Shown here piece after piece: positions 57,398 through 64,000 of a stretch of DNA of 64,000 nt (the stretch's first letter is position 1; every line of letters begins with the position of its first letter). The notes beneath the pieces were generated by a model. That model saw only the letters and a list, made by a program, of their open reading frames with translations. It searched no databases and was not told where the DNA came from. Origin of the DNA: Verrucomicrobiia bacterium (GTDB taxonomy: Bacteria > Verrucomicrobiota > Verrucomicrobiia > Verrucomicrobiales > DEV007); contig JAUIAH010000003.1 in NCBI GenBank assembly GCA_030425385.1, positions 62,001 to 126,000 of the forward strand, in the 5' to 3' direction. A program made the position numbers and the translations under genes.

Positions 57398-58195
57398 CTA
57401 GCTTTGCCATTGGCCGTCCACCCATTCGAGCGGTGGCGAAAGGTCGTAACGGTTCCAGCCCGCAGAAAGGCCGCCGTCTACTGGAATCACGGTGCCTGTG
57501 ATGAACCGTGCGGCGTCGGAAGCTAGGAATTCGTAGAGGGGGGCAATGTCGGCGGGAAGGGCTGCGCGGCCGAGAGGCGTGCGTTCCTCGATGAATCGAA
57601 TCTCAGGATTGTTCGGAATCGTGGTAACGGCGGGCGTGAGAATCAATCCGGGAGCCACGGCATTGACGGTGATTTGCTTGGGGGCGAGTTCCATAGCACC
57701 CACTCGTGTGAGATGATCCACGGCCGCTTTCGAAGCCGCGTAGCTGGGACAATTGGGAGCTCCAATAGACCCAACAAAGGAACTTGTATTGATCACGCTG
57801 CCACCTTCTGAGAGATATTTCTTGGCCAGTTGCAAGCCATAGAAGACAGCGTGACTATTGGTGTGAAAGACACGGTCCAATAGCTCGGGAGTCGTATCTT
57901 CCAAGGGGATGCCGTGAGGTTGAATCGCGGCGTTATTGACAATGATATCGAGTTTGCCAATATCCTCGATGACGGCTTCGACGGCCGCGGCGAACCCTTC
58001 GGCATGGGCGACATCGGCTCGTGTGAAATGACAGTCTCCGGACTCCGGCGCTTTCACATCGGCAATGGCCACACAGGCCCCTGAATCCGTGAATCGTTGC
58101 ACAATCTCTGCTCCCAGCCCCGCACTTCCTCCTGTCACCAGCGCGACTTTTCCCTCGAGCGTGCGCGCGGCGTATTCTTCTTTTAAACGTACCAT
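57398..58195 (-). CDS. Short-chain dehydrogenase/reductase
   Basis: 265 residues, classical SDR: cofactor loop TGGSAGLGAEIVQRF, NNAAIQPHG, catalytic Ser in NTSSFVGSIGAPN, YAASK (Tyr-x-x-x-Lys), and NAVAPGLILTP. The Asp after beta-2 (IADVKAP) predicts NAD(H) preference. Substrate unknown. It has its own sigma-54-type promoter inside the guanidine/urea island, so it is probably nitrogen-regulated and may act on an N-containing or alcohol by-product. Confidence 0.85.
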   Translation of the reverse strand: MVRLKEEYAARTLEGKVALVTGGSAGLGAEIVQRFTDSGACVAIADVKAPESGDCHFTRADVAHAEGFAAAVEAVIEDIGKLDIIVNNAAIQPHGIPLEDTTPELLDRVFHTNSHAVFYGLQLAKKYLSEGGSVINTSSFVGSIGAPNCPSYAASKAAVDHLTRVGAMELAPKQITVNAVAPGLILTPAVTTIPNNPEIRFIEERTPLGRAALPADIAPLYEFLASDAARFITGTVIPVDGGLSAGWNRYDLSPPLEWVDGQWQS

Positions 58196-58228
58196 CGGTT
58201 ATTCATGAGTTTAATAGAGGAAAGGGTA

Positions 58229-58244
58229 GCAAGCTGCATGCCAT
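58229..58244 (-). promoter_or_regulatory. Sigma-54 promoter of the SDR gene
   Basis: Minus-strand ATGGCATGCAGCTTGCT: TGGCATG-N4-TTGCT differs from the consensus at one base of the -24 box, with GG (58242-58241) and GC (58230-58229) exactly 10 bases apart. Predicted start near 58217, 22 bases before the SDR ATG. Confidence 0.65.
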
Positions 58245-58333
58245 GCAGTATGTGGAGATCAATTCTCCTTGCATGTGTTTGTGCTGGGGCGATGATACGC
58301 GCGGTCTCTGGAAGCACATCATCTACCAGAGAT

Positions 58334-59248
58334 TTAATAGACTTCGTCACCCACAGGCGTCATTCGAAGCATGGGCAAGCGATCCTCCTCGGTGGAGTCG
58401 CCAGGGGGATGGATGAGTTCTTCAAGACGCGCTTTGGCGGCGAGAAACTCAGGGGAGAGGAATTGCCGCGGGCTGCGAGGATGTGGGACAGGATTCTCCA
58501 ATAGTTCATTCACGCGCCCTGGATTGCGGTCGAGAACCAACACGCGATCGGAGAGATAGACTGCCTCGTCGAGGTCGTGTGTGATGAAGATCACGGTGAT
58601 ATCGACCTGCTTCCAAATCTGCAATAAATAGGATTGCATCTGAGCGCGTGTCTGCGCATCCAAGGCTCCAAACGGCTCATCCATTAAGAGAATGCGCGGC
58701 TGATTGGCGAGCGCTCTCGCAATGGCTACCCGCTGTTTCATTCCGCCAGATAGCTGGTGAGGATACACATGAGCAGATTCGATCAGGCCGACCAATTCGA
58801 TCCACTGCAGGGCTTCGGATTCGGCGACAGCTTGGCGATGTCCCGTCATCTTGAGACCGAACATCACGTTCTCTTTGACGGTCAGCCAGGGGAACAGCGT
58901 ATATCCTTGAAAGACCATGCCGCGATCGGGACCTGGTCCGTTGACGGCTTTTCCATCGACGAGCAATTCGCCTTCGGAAGCCGTCTCCAATCCTGCTAGG
59001 ATACGTACTAATGTCGATTTCCCACAGCCGGACGCACCAATCACGCATAAAAACTCGCGTCGGTGGACGGTGAAACTGACATCTTGCAAGGCGGTCACGG
59101 CTCCCTGAGGGGATGCAAAGCGTTTGCTGATCCGTTTCACGTCGAGGATGAGGTCCCGTTGGTTGAGCCGGGCAAAGCGGGCCGCGACTTCAGGCGATTG
59201 TTCCGTGTAGGAGGGCAACTTGAGCTCGGGTGAGATCATGACATTCAC
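58334..59248 (-). CDS. ABC transporter ATPase (nitrate/taurine/urea-type family)
   Basis: 304 residues, SsuB/TauB/NrtD-type. Walker [16 protein letters not shown]-loop [21 protein letters not shown], signature [41 protein letters not shown]-loop [17 protein letters not shown]. An N-terminal extension of about 30 residues precedes the fold. Overlaps the permease by 4 bases. With the permease and the lipoprotein receptor it should import the cluster substrate, plausibly guanidine or a guanidino/urea compound. Confidence 0.93.
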   Translation of the reverse strand: MNVMISPELKLPSYTEQSPEVAARFARLNQRDLILDVKRISKRFASPQGAVTALQDVSFTVHRREFLCVIGASGCGKSTLVRILAGLETASEGELLVDGKAVNGPGPDRGMVFQGYTLFPWLTVKENVMFGLKMTGHRQAVAESEALQWIELVGLIESAHVYPHQLSGGMKQRVAIARALANQPRILLMDEPFGALDAQTRAQMQSYLLQIWKQVDITVIFITHDLDEAVYLSDRVLVLDRNPGRVNELLENPVPHPRSPRQFLSPEFLAAKARLEELIHPPGDSTEEDRLPMLRMTPVGDEVY

Positions 59249-60606
59249 GTGCTTGCCGGAAGCGTCTTGGGTTGGAAAGTGCGTCTAAGACGAAGAGGGT
59301 TCACTTTGGATAGCACACGGGCGGCTCCTCGGGCGCTCGCGCTGGCTCCTTCCTCGGTATAGGGAAAGAGCACCCCGCGAAACCAAGCCAGGAATTGATC
59401 GGTGAGGAATCCGGTGAGACCGATGAGGAGAATGATTGGGTACACATGATCGAAATGAAATCGGCGTCCCTGAGTATCGATGATTTCAGTGAGACCTGCC
59501 TTGACGCCTAGCAGTTCGGCGATGACGAGCCAGGTCCATGCCCAACCCAAGAGGATGCGAAGGTCGTTATAGAGATTGGGAAGGATTCCTGGAATGACGA
59601 CACGGGTGATCAATTGACGGCGATTGGCGCCCAAGGTTTGAGCCGCATCGAGCAAAGCCGGATCGAGCATGCGCGTCGTGTTGGCCACCATCAGGATGAG
59701 TTGAGGCAGCGTGCCGAGAAAGACCAGGCCGACTTTGGGGGCATCATAAATGCCGAATAGGGCGATCAACAAGGTTCCAAAGGCGGGGGCGGGCATGTAG
59801 CGGAAGAAATCGACGAAGGGTTCAATCAAGCGAGAGAAGAACGCGAACGTGCCACACAGGAGAGCGATCGGTACTCCGACGATACAGACAAAGAAGAAAC
59901 CCAGGGCAATGGTGCGCAGAGAGACCCCGTAGCGCTTCCACACATGCAGTTCACCCAATTCAGATTCCCCTCGGAAATCTTCCCAACCGCGCATAATGAC
60001 TTCATGAGGCGCTGGAAGAAAGGCGGGTCGCTTGACTTCCAATTGTCCTTGGGGGATCAATTGAGCCAAGGGATCAGAAAGGAAGTTATTGGAGTCGTAA
60101 TGAGGCGACACGTTCCGCAGAGCTGCCCAATTGCGAATAATCAGGCGCTGATTCTCGGCAGAGATAGGGGCGCTCTCGGCTCCTTCCGCGATCGTTTGCC
60201 AGAGTTTATAAAGGGCAGCGTAGTCGTTCTCTTTGTCGGCGGTCAACCAGCCCTGGGTCACCGCGATGGGCGCTAGACTTCGGAGAATCCGTTTGTTGGT
60301 GCGCCGTGTGGCAGCGGGAGTGATTCCGGGAGTTAGTTGGGCATTGTCCCCGCGTACAGCCTCTTGAAAGGCGGCGAAGCGATCTGATGCCATGTGATCC
60401 CCGGGCACATAAACGGTGGGAAACGCATCGCTTTCCGTCGTTGAGGAAAGAGTCAGTCGAATCTGAGAATCCCACACAGGCAGGTAGGCGATCAGTGCCC
60501 AAAGGCACAATGGGAGCACGAACGAGCCTAGCATGAGGAGGCGCGACCGCTCACGGGAGAGCGATCGGCCCACTGCAAACCAGGACTCTTGTTCGCGCGC
60601 CGCCAT
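59245..60606 (-). CDS. ABC transporter permease with large N-terminal periplasmic domain
   Basis: 453 residues, much longer than the usual 250-280 of SsuC/TauC permeases. After a first membrane segment ([20 protein letters not shown]) there is a soluble, probably periplasmic region of about 170 residues ([58 protein letters not shown]). The core permease then has [19 protein letters not shown], the EAA-like loop [38 protein letters not shown] and final helices. The extra domain may help substrate capture. Ends 4 bases into the ATPase gene. Confidence 0.88.
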   Translation of the reverse strand: MAAREQESWFAVGRSLSRERSRLLMLGSFVLPLCLWALIAYLPVWDSQIRLTLSSTTESDAFPTVYVPGDHMASDRFAAFQEAVRGDNAQLTPGITPAATRRTNKRILRSLAPIAVTQGWLTADKENDYAALYKLWQTIAEGAESAPISAENQRLIIRNWAALRNVSPHYDSNNFLSDPLAQLIPQGQLEVKRPAFLPAPHEVIMRGWEDFRGESELGELHVWKRYGVSLRTIALGFFFVCIVGVPIALLCGTFAFFSRLIEPFVDFFRYMPAPAFGTLLIALFGIYDAPKVGLVFLGTLPQLILMVANTTRMLDPALLDAAQTLGANRRQLITRVVIPGILPNLYNDLRILLGWAWTWLVIAELLGVKAGLTEIIDTQGRRFHFDHVYPIILLIGLTGFLTDQFLAWFRGVLFPYTEEGASASARGAARVLSKVNPLRLRRTFQPKTLPAST

Positions 60607-60617
60607 GCTGTTGTCTG

Positions 60618-61709
60618 TTACTTCATGGCTTTGGCAACTTCCTTCGTAAGGGTACGGTCAAAGTAGGCCTTATAATCTTGCGCGTCTTGATACACTTCGA
60701 ACTTCACATTGAAAGCATCTGAGATCTCAGAAGATCCATATACCGATGCCAACCCGGGAGCATTGCGCCAAGCAACCAGAGCTTCATCAAGGGAGAGGAT
60801 GTGCGTGCCATCTAAGAAAGGCTCGTATTCGTCAGGAGTCACGCCCACGCGTGCAGAGAGGATGGCCAGGACGTCATCTGTGTTGTCTTCATTCTTCATG
60901 TAGTCGACAATGCGATACCAAACTTTGGTTACTTTCACCCAATCCTCTCGGCGAGCATTCAAGCTCTCTTCCGTGACAAAGAGACAATCGTAGATCAATC
61001 CGGGAATATCGGCCGAGGTGTAGATTGGTTTGGATCCCGGTACCTGTTTTAACGCCATCCCGGAACTCGGTTGCCAGGCGCAGATAGCGGCAATTTCATC
61101 GGACTTAAGGACCTGGGGGGTCTCATCCGTTGGGGTGTTCACAATGGTGATATCGCCATCCGACAGGCCGTTGACTTCAAGCGCTTTGAGCACTAGCAAA
61201 TGCGGGACAAACCCTTCCTCAAGTGCGACTTTCTTACCCTTGAGTGCAGTCACCGATTCGATCCCAGGCTTCGCCACGAGCATGTCATTGCCGTTGGAGT
61301 AATCATTGATCACAATCCCGATGGACGGTTTCGCCGTGGCTCCGGTCACCAAGGCGTCGCCATTGGTCATGCAGACGGCATCTAACTTGCCAGCGCCATA
61401 GGCTTCCATGGAGGCGACATAGTCCATCCATTCGAACTTTGCCTGGACGCCTTCCTCGGCAAACCAGCCCTTCTTGATGCCGATTTCCCAAGCGACCCAT
61501 CCAGGCCAGTCGCTATAGCCGATGGTGAGCATCTCTCCTTTCGACGTGGGAGGAGGAGTGGGCGTTGGTGTGGGTTCAAGCTCGGGAGTGGCCGGTTCGG
61601 GAGTGCTGGTCGTGGGCGTTTCCTTCTTGGAGCACGAACTCCCCAATAAAGTGAATGCTGCGATAGTGATAGTGATGAGGACGGAGTCAGGCTTGATCTT
61701 CATAGACAT
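60618..61709 (-). CDS. ABC transporter substrate-binding lipoprotein (NMT1/SsuA-like)
   Basis: 363 residues. Lipoprotein signal [17 protein letters not shown], then a Pro/Thr linker ([20 protein letters not shown]). A type II binding fold of the NrtA/SsuA/THI5 kind follows: [64 protein letters not shown] codons at 61709 and 61703 are both possible starts; no strong ribosome site is seen. First gene of the transporter unit. Related receptors near urea carboxylase genes are thought to bind guanidine or similar compounds; the ligand is inferred. Confidence 0.88.
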   Translation of the reverse strand: MSMKIKPDSVLITITIAAFTLLGSSCSKKETPTTSTPEPATPELEPTPTPTPPPTSKGEMLTIGYSDWPGWVAWEIGIKKGWFAEEGVQAKFEWMDYVASMEAYGAGKLDAVCMTNGDALVTGATAKPSIGIVINDYSNGNDMLVAKPGIESVTALKGKKVALEEGFVPHLLVLKALEVNGLSDGDITIVNTPTDETPQVLKSDEIAAICAWQPSSGMALKQVPGSKPIYTSADIPGLIYDCLFVTEESLNARREDWVKVTKVWYRIVDYMKNEDNTDDVLAILSARVGVTPDEYEPFLDGTHILSLDEALVAWRNAPGLASVYGSSEISDAFNVKFEVYQDAQDYKAYFDRTLTKEVAKAMK

Positions 61710-61726
61710 GAGGGATGACCGCGCGT

Positions 61727-61754
61727 GTAATACTCTTGGCGGAATTGGTATTAC
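61727..61754. promoter_or_regulatory. 28-bp palindromic operator at the ABC operon start site
   Basis: GTAATAC (61727-61733) and GTATTAC (61748-61754) form a perfect 7-base inverted repeat with a 14-base spacer, total 28 bp. The E. coli NikR site is GTATGA-N16-TCATAC, also 28 bp. The palindrome begins 9 bases downstream of the sigma-54 GC and covers the predicted transcription start near 61751, a repressor position. The likely ligand protein is the NikR-like regulator of the same island. Confidence 0.65.
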
Positions 61755-61762
61755 CTAAAGGA

Positions 61763-61778
61763 GCACGTTCGGTGCCAA
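61763..61778 (-). promoter_or_regulatory. Sigma-54 promoter of the ABC operon
   Basis: Minus-strand TTGGCACCGAACGTGCT: the same TTGGCACC box as the urt-ure promoter, GG (61776-61775) and GC (61764-61763) exactly 10 bases apart. Only about 22 bases separate it from the upstream gene, so any activator-binding sites would lie within the glycosyltransferase gene. Confidence 0.75.
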
Positions 61779-61800
61779 GCCTAGCCTAGGCCCGCTCTCC

Positions 61801-62556
61801 TCAGGAGCGCTTGCGGTGTGCCAGCAAGACCGGGAGTCGGCGTAGCATCCCCATCGTCAGACGGAGATACATTCCAAAGAGCAGGAGATTGTCGCGCCCG
61901 TAGCGAAAGTGTGAGATACCGCCTTCCTCACGGTTGAGGTAGCGGACCGGAGTGTCGAGATTGTGGGCTGGGACTCCCTGCCAGGAAAGGCGGACGGTCA
62001 CTTCGGGCTCAAAGTCGAAGCGGCGAGCCCAGCGAGTGGATTCCAAGGCCTGGCGTAGAGCGCCCACCGGATAGACTCGCATACCAAAGAGGCAGTCACC
62101 AATGCCGCCGCCCAGGGTGATGAAAGCGGTCCAGCCGTTGGCAATCTTGCGCCACCAGACGCGTTCGATCGGAGCTTCCGCACCGAACTTGGGCTTTCCC
62201 AAGATCATGGCGTCTGGCTGTTCTTGAGAGAGTGTGAGGAAGGTTGTGATGCAATCGGCGGGGTGCTGGCCGTCGCTGTCGAAGGATAGCAGGTGCGTGA
62301 AGCCTTCTGCCTCCGCTCGGCGGACGGCTTCTAACATCACGCTGCCTTTACCTCGGTTCTCTGTGAAGCGGAAGAGCGTCACGCTAGGAAGCGTTTCTGC
62401 GAGAGTCGCCAGGCGCTCGGGGCTACCATCATCACTCCCATCGATCATGACCCAGACAGGTGCCCAGATGTTCGCGAGGCTCCGGACCACGTCTTCCACC
62501 ACCACGCCAGGATTGTAGGAGGGAACCACAATGACGTGCGTGGAAGAGGGTTTCAC
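61801..62556 (-). CDS. Family 2 glycosyltransferase (dolichyl-phosphate-sugar synthase-like)
   Basis: 251 residues. GT-A fold: HVIVVPSYNPGVVVEDVVRSL at the start, IDGSDDGSPERL for nucleotide-sugar binding, ENRGKGSVMLEAVRRAEAEGFTHLLSFDSDGQHP with the metal-binding DSDGQ. It probably moves a sugar to a lipid carrier at the inner membrane face. A hydrophobic, basic C-terminus (LLLFGMYLRLTMGMLRRLPVLLAHRKRS) could associate with the membrane. 18 bases after hprK on the same strand. Confidence 0.88.
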   Translation of the reverse strand: MKPSSTHVIVVPSYNPGVVVEDVVRSLANIWAPVWVMIDGSDDGSPERLATLAETLPSVTLFRFTENRGKGSVMLEAVRRAEAEGFTHLLSFDSDGQHPADCITTFLTLSQEQPDAMILGKPKFGAEAPIERVWWRKIANGWTAFITLGGGIGDCLFGMRVYPVGALRQALESTRWARRFDFEPEVTVRLSWQGVPAHNLDTPVRYLNREEGGISHFRYGRDNLLLFGMYLRLTMGMLRRLPVLLAHRKRS

Positions 62557-62574
62557 GGGCGTGGGAGTGGACGC

Positions 62575-63603
62575 TCAGACGTCGCGGTGATCGCGCAGTT
62601 TGCGCAGCAGGCGATTGTTGAATTCGACAGCCGTGTCGTGACCAAACACTTTCAGTTTCACATCCATGGCGGCGACCTCGATGAGCTTGGCTAAGTCTCG
62701 GCCCGGAGCGACCAGGAGTTCCACGTGAGGCAGATCCAAGCCGAGGATCCGGTAGGTCTTGGGTTCCAAACCGAGGCGTTCCAATTGATGAATGTCGTCG
62801 GCGGGCCGAAGGGTGATGACGACGTTCAGCGCTTTCTCCAAACGGACCGCGCCGATGCCATAGAGAGCCATGACATTGATCAGGCCAAGACCGCGCACTT
62901 CCATGTGATTGCGCCCCACTTCCTTCGAGGTGCCCATGATGTCGCCCCCTTCGATCCGGCGGAAGCGCACCAGGTCATCGGCGACCAGGGTGGCACCGCG
63001 GTCGATGAGGCCAATGACGGTCTCACTCTTTCCCGAACCGCTTTCGCCACGCAGGAGCACGCCGATCCCATGGATGTCCACCATGCTCCCGTGCTCGGTG
63101 GTGGTGGGCGCGAAGGCCCACTGCAAGCGGATGGTGGCGGCATTGAGAAAGTGCATGGAGGCCATCTCCGTTTGAAAGATCGAGAGCTGCAAGCGATGCG
63201 CCTCGTCCATGAAGGCCTTGGGAAGGCTGTGGCCACGGGCGAGGATGAGGCAGGGTACCGCCTGGCGACATAGTTCTCGAAATCGGGCGAGCCCGTCTTT
63301 GGTCTCTAAACAGGTGAGATAGGAATGCTCCGCATTTCCAATGACCTGAATCCGTTGCTCTGCGAAGTAGGTGTAGAAACCTGCGAGAGCAAGGCCAGGG
63401 CGGTTGAGCTCTGGCTCAATGATCTTGCGCTCGAATCCGGATTCGGATCCTACCAGGACGAGTTGGAGCGATTGCTGGTAGCTCTCATAGAAGTCGCGCA
63501 CACTCATCGATTTGAGTCGACGAATGGGCGCCTTACTCGTGTTCTGGTTCTTATCCAGAAGGATCGGAGCGTCTTCGCTCGGATTGGGAACGGGGACGTC
63601 CAT
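62575..63603 (-). CDS. hprK: HPr kinase/phosphorylase
   Basis: 342 residues. Bifunctional enzyme that phosphorylates HPr on serine or removes the phosphate by pyrophosphate-forming phosphorolysis. P-loop LLRGESGSGKSETVIGLIDRG, then TLVADDLVRFRRIEG, the HprK signature MEVRGLGLINVMALYGIGAVRLEK, and the N-terminal domain (VSVRDFYESY region to CLILARGHSLPKAF). It suggests carbon or nitrogen PTS-type regulation in this organism even though no PTS gene is in the window. Sits 19 bases after the hibernation factor gene, an arrangement seen with ptsN/rpoN-region genes. Confidence 0.93.
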   Translation of the reverse strand: MDVPVPNPSEDAPILLDKNQNTSKAPIRRLKSMSVRDFYESYQQSLQLVLVGSESGFERKIIEPELNRPGLALAGFYTYFAEQRIQVIGNAEHSYLTCLETKDGLARFRELCRQAVPCLILARGHSLPKAFMDEAHRLQLSIFQTEMASMHFLNAATIRLQWAFAPTTTEHGSMVDIHGIGVLLRGESGSGKSETVIGLIDRGATLVADDLVRFRRIEGGDIMGTSKEVGRNHMEVRGLGLINVMALYGIGAVRLEKALNVVITLRPADDIHQLERLGLEPKTYRILGLDLPHVELLVAPGRDLAKLIEVAAMDVKLKVFGHDTAVEFNNRLLRKLRDHRDV

Positions 63604-63622
63604 GAGAGCAGGGGGATTTCTG

Positions 63623-64000
63623 TTAGGGTTCGATCATCCCGTAGTCGCCATCCTTGCGCCGGAAGAGAATGGAAAGCGTGTCGGTCTTGGCGTGCCGGAA
63701 GACGATGAAAGAGCGTTCGCTGAGTTCCATTTCCATGATGGCCTCATCCTGATAAAGAGGACGGATGCGGTAGTTCTCTTTGTGCACAATGACAGGCGCG
63801 ACTTCTGCTTCCTCAGTTTCCTGGCTGTCAGAAACTTCCGGGACGTCAGGTTTGAAGACCTGCTCGCTGATGTATTTGATCGTTTCGTCGCGACGTGGAC
63901 GGTGGCTCTTGAGTAGGCGCGTCTTGTACTTGCGCATACGCCGCGCAATCTTGCTCATCGTTTCATCAATGGACTTGTACATGTCCTCCGTTTCGGAACT
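63623..64000 (-). CDS. hpf: Ribosome hibernation promoting factor, long form (5' end outside window)
   Basis: At least 125 residues of the C-terminal part; the frame is open to the window edge, so the ATG at 63982 is internal. The end of the S30AE domain is visible (DMYKSIDETMSKIARRMRKYKTRLLKSHR). A linker follows, then the long-HPF C-terminal dimerisation domain (APVIVHKENYRIRPLYQDEAIMEMELSERSFIVFRHAKTDTLSILFRRKDGDYGMIEP). Long HPF pairs two 70S ribosomes into inactive 100S dimers. hprK follows 19 bases later. Confidence 0.92.
   Translation of the reverse strand, partial: SSETEDMYKSIDETMSKIARRMRKYKTRLLKSHRPRRDETIKYISEQVFKPDVPEVSDSQETEEAEVAPVIVHKENYRIRPLYQDEAIMEMELSERSFIVFRHAKTDTLSILFRRKDGDYGMIEP

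Noticed and set aside
1-64000. CRISPR arrays, prophage, insertion sequences, rRNA
   Set aside because: No regularly spaced repeats, transposase, integrase, phage structural gene or rRNA sequence was seen anywhere in the window.

Overview
The window looks like chromosomal DNA of a member of the Verrucomicrobiota or a close PVC relative. The evidence is a c-type cytochrome/DUF1549/DUF1553 protein paired with a DUF1501 protein, several secreted beta-propeller and FG-GAP proteins, a double-length UvrA, a HemD fused to the uroporphyrinogen methyltransferase, and an MglA-like GTPase with roadblock proteins. No 16S gene or taxonomic marker is present, so this is an inference.

Layout. 1-6400: secreted or surface proteins (start of a leftward gene, a Ca-type-repeat protein, a Kelch plus PQQ-propeller protein, a truncated LVIVD protein, an AT-richer unknown gene) and a thioredoxin-fold gene interrupted by one in-frame TGA that is best read as selenocysteine. 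6392-10745 (minus): tetrapyrrole operon, HemX/CcsA-like protein, hemA, hemC, cobA-hemD. 11049-16643 (minus): tandem uvrA. 16700-16930: extragenic repeats. 16934-20053 (minus): FG-GAP protein, small ORF and gatB. 20150-24980 (plus): cytochrome/DUF1549-DUF1501 pair and a GYF-domain membrane protein. 25140-31135 (plus): a protein with 25 [S/N/T]PF motifs and a roadblock-like end, an MglA-like GTPase, a roadblock protein, ExbB- and ExbD-like proteins, a TonB-like anchored protein and a zinc-ribbon membrane protein. 31206-31322: tRNA-Gly(GCC) and a terminator. 31332-38013 (minus): PCC-domain protein and a TetR/HlyD/RND/TolC-type efflux operon whose pump and adaptor are visibly richer in G+C than the surroundings.

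38147-61709 (minus) is a 23-kb nitrogen island: ABC transporter; SDR; NikR-like regulator, two DUF1989 proteins, biotin-dependent urea/guanidine carboxylase and allophanate hydrolase; then outer-membrane protein, urtABCDE, ureABCEFG, ureD and a His-rich membrane peptide. Each of its four transcription units is preceded by a sequence with the sigma-54 GG-N10-GC signature. The first also carries a 28-bp perfect palindrome of NikR geometry at the predicted start site. The NikR-like protein has lost all four nickel ligands, so it is probably the substrate-responsive regulator of a guanidine-to-allophanate pathway whose urea and ammonia metabolism overlaps the urease branch. 61801-64000 (minus): GT2 glycosyltransferase, hprK and the end of a long-form hibernation factor.
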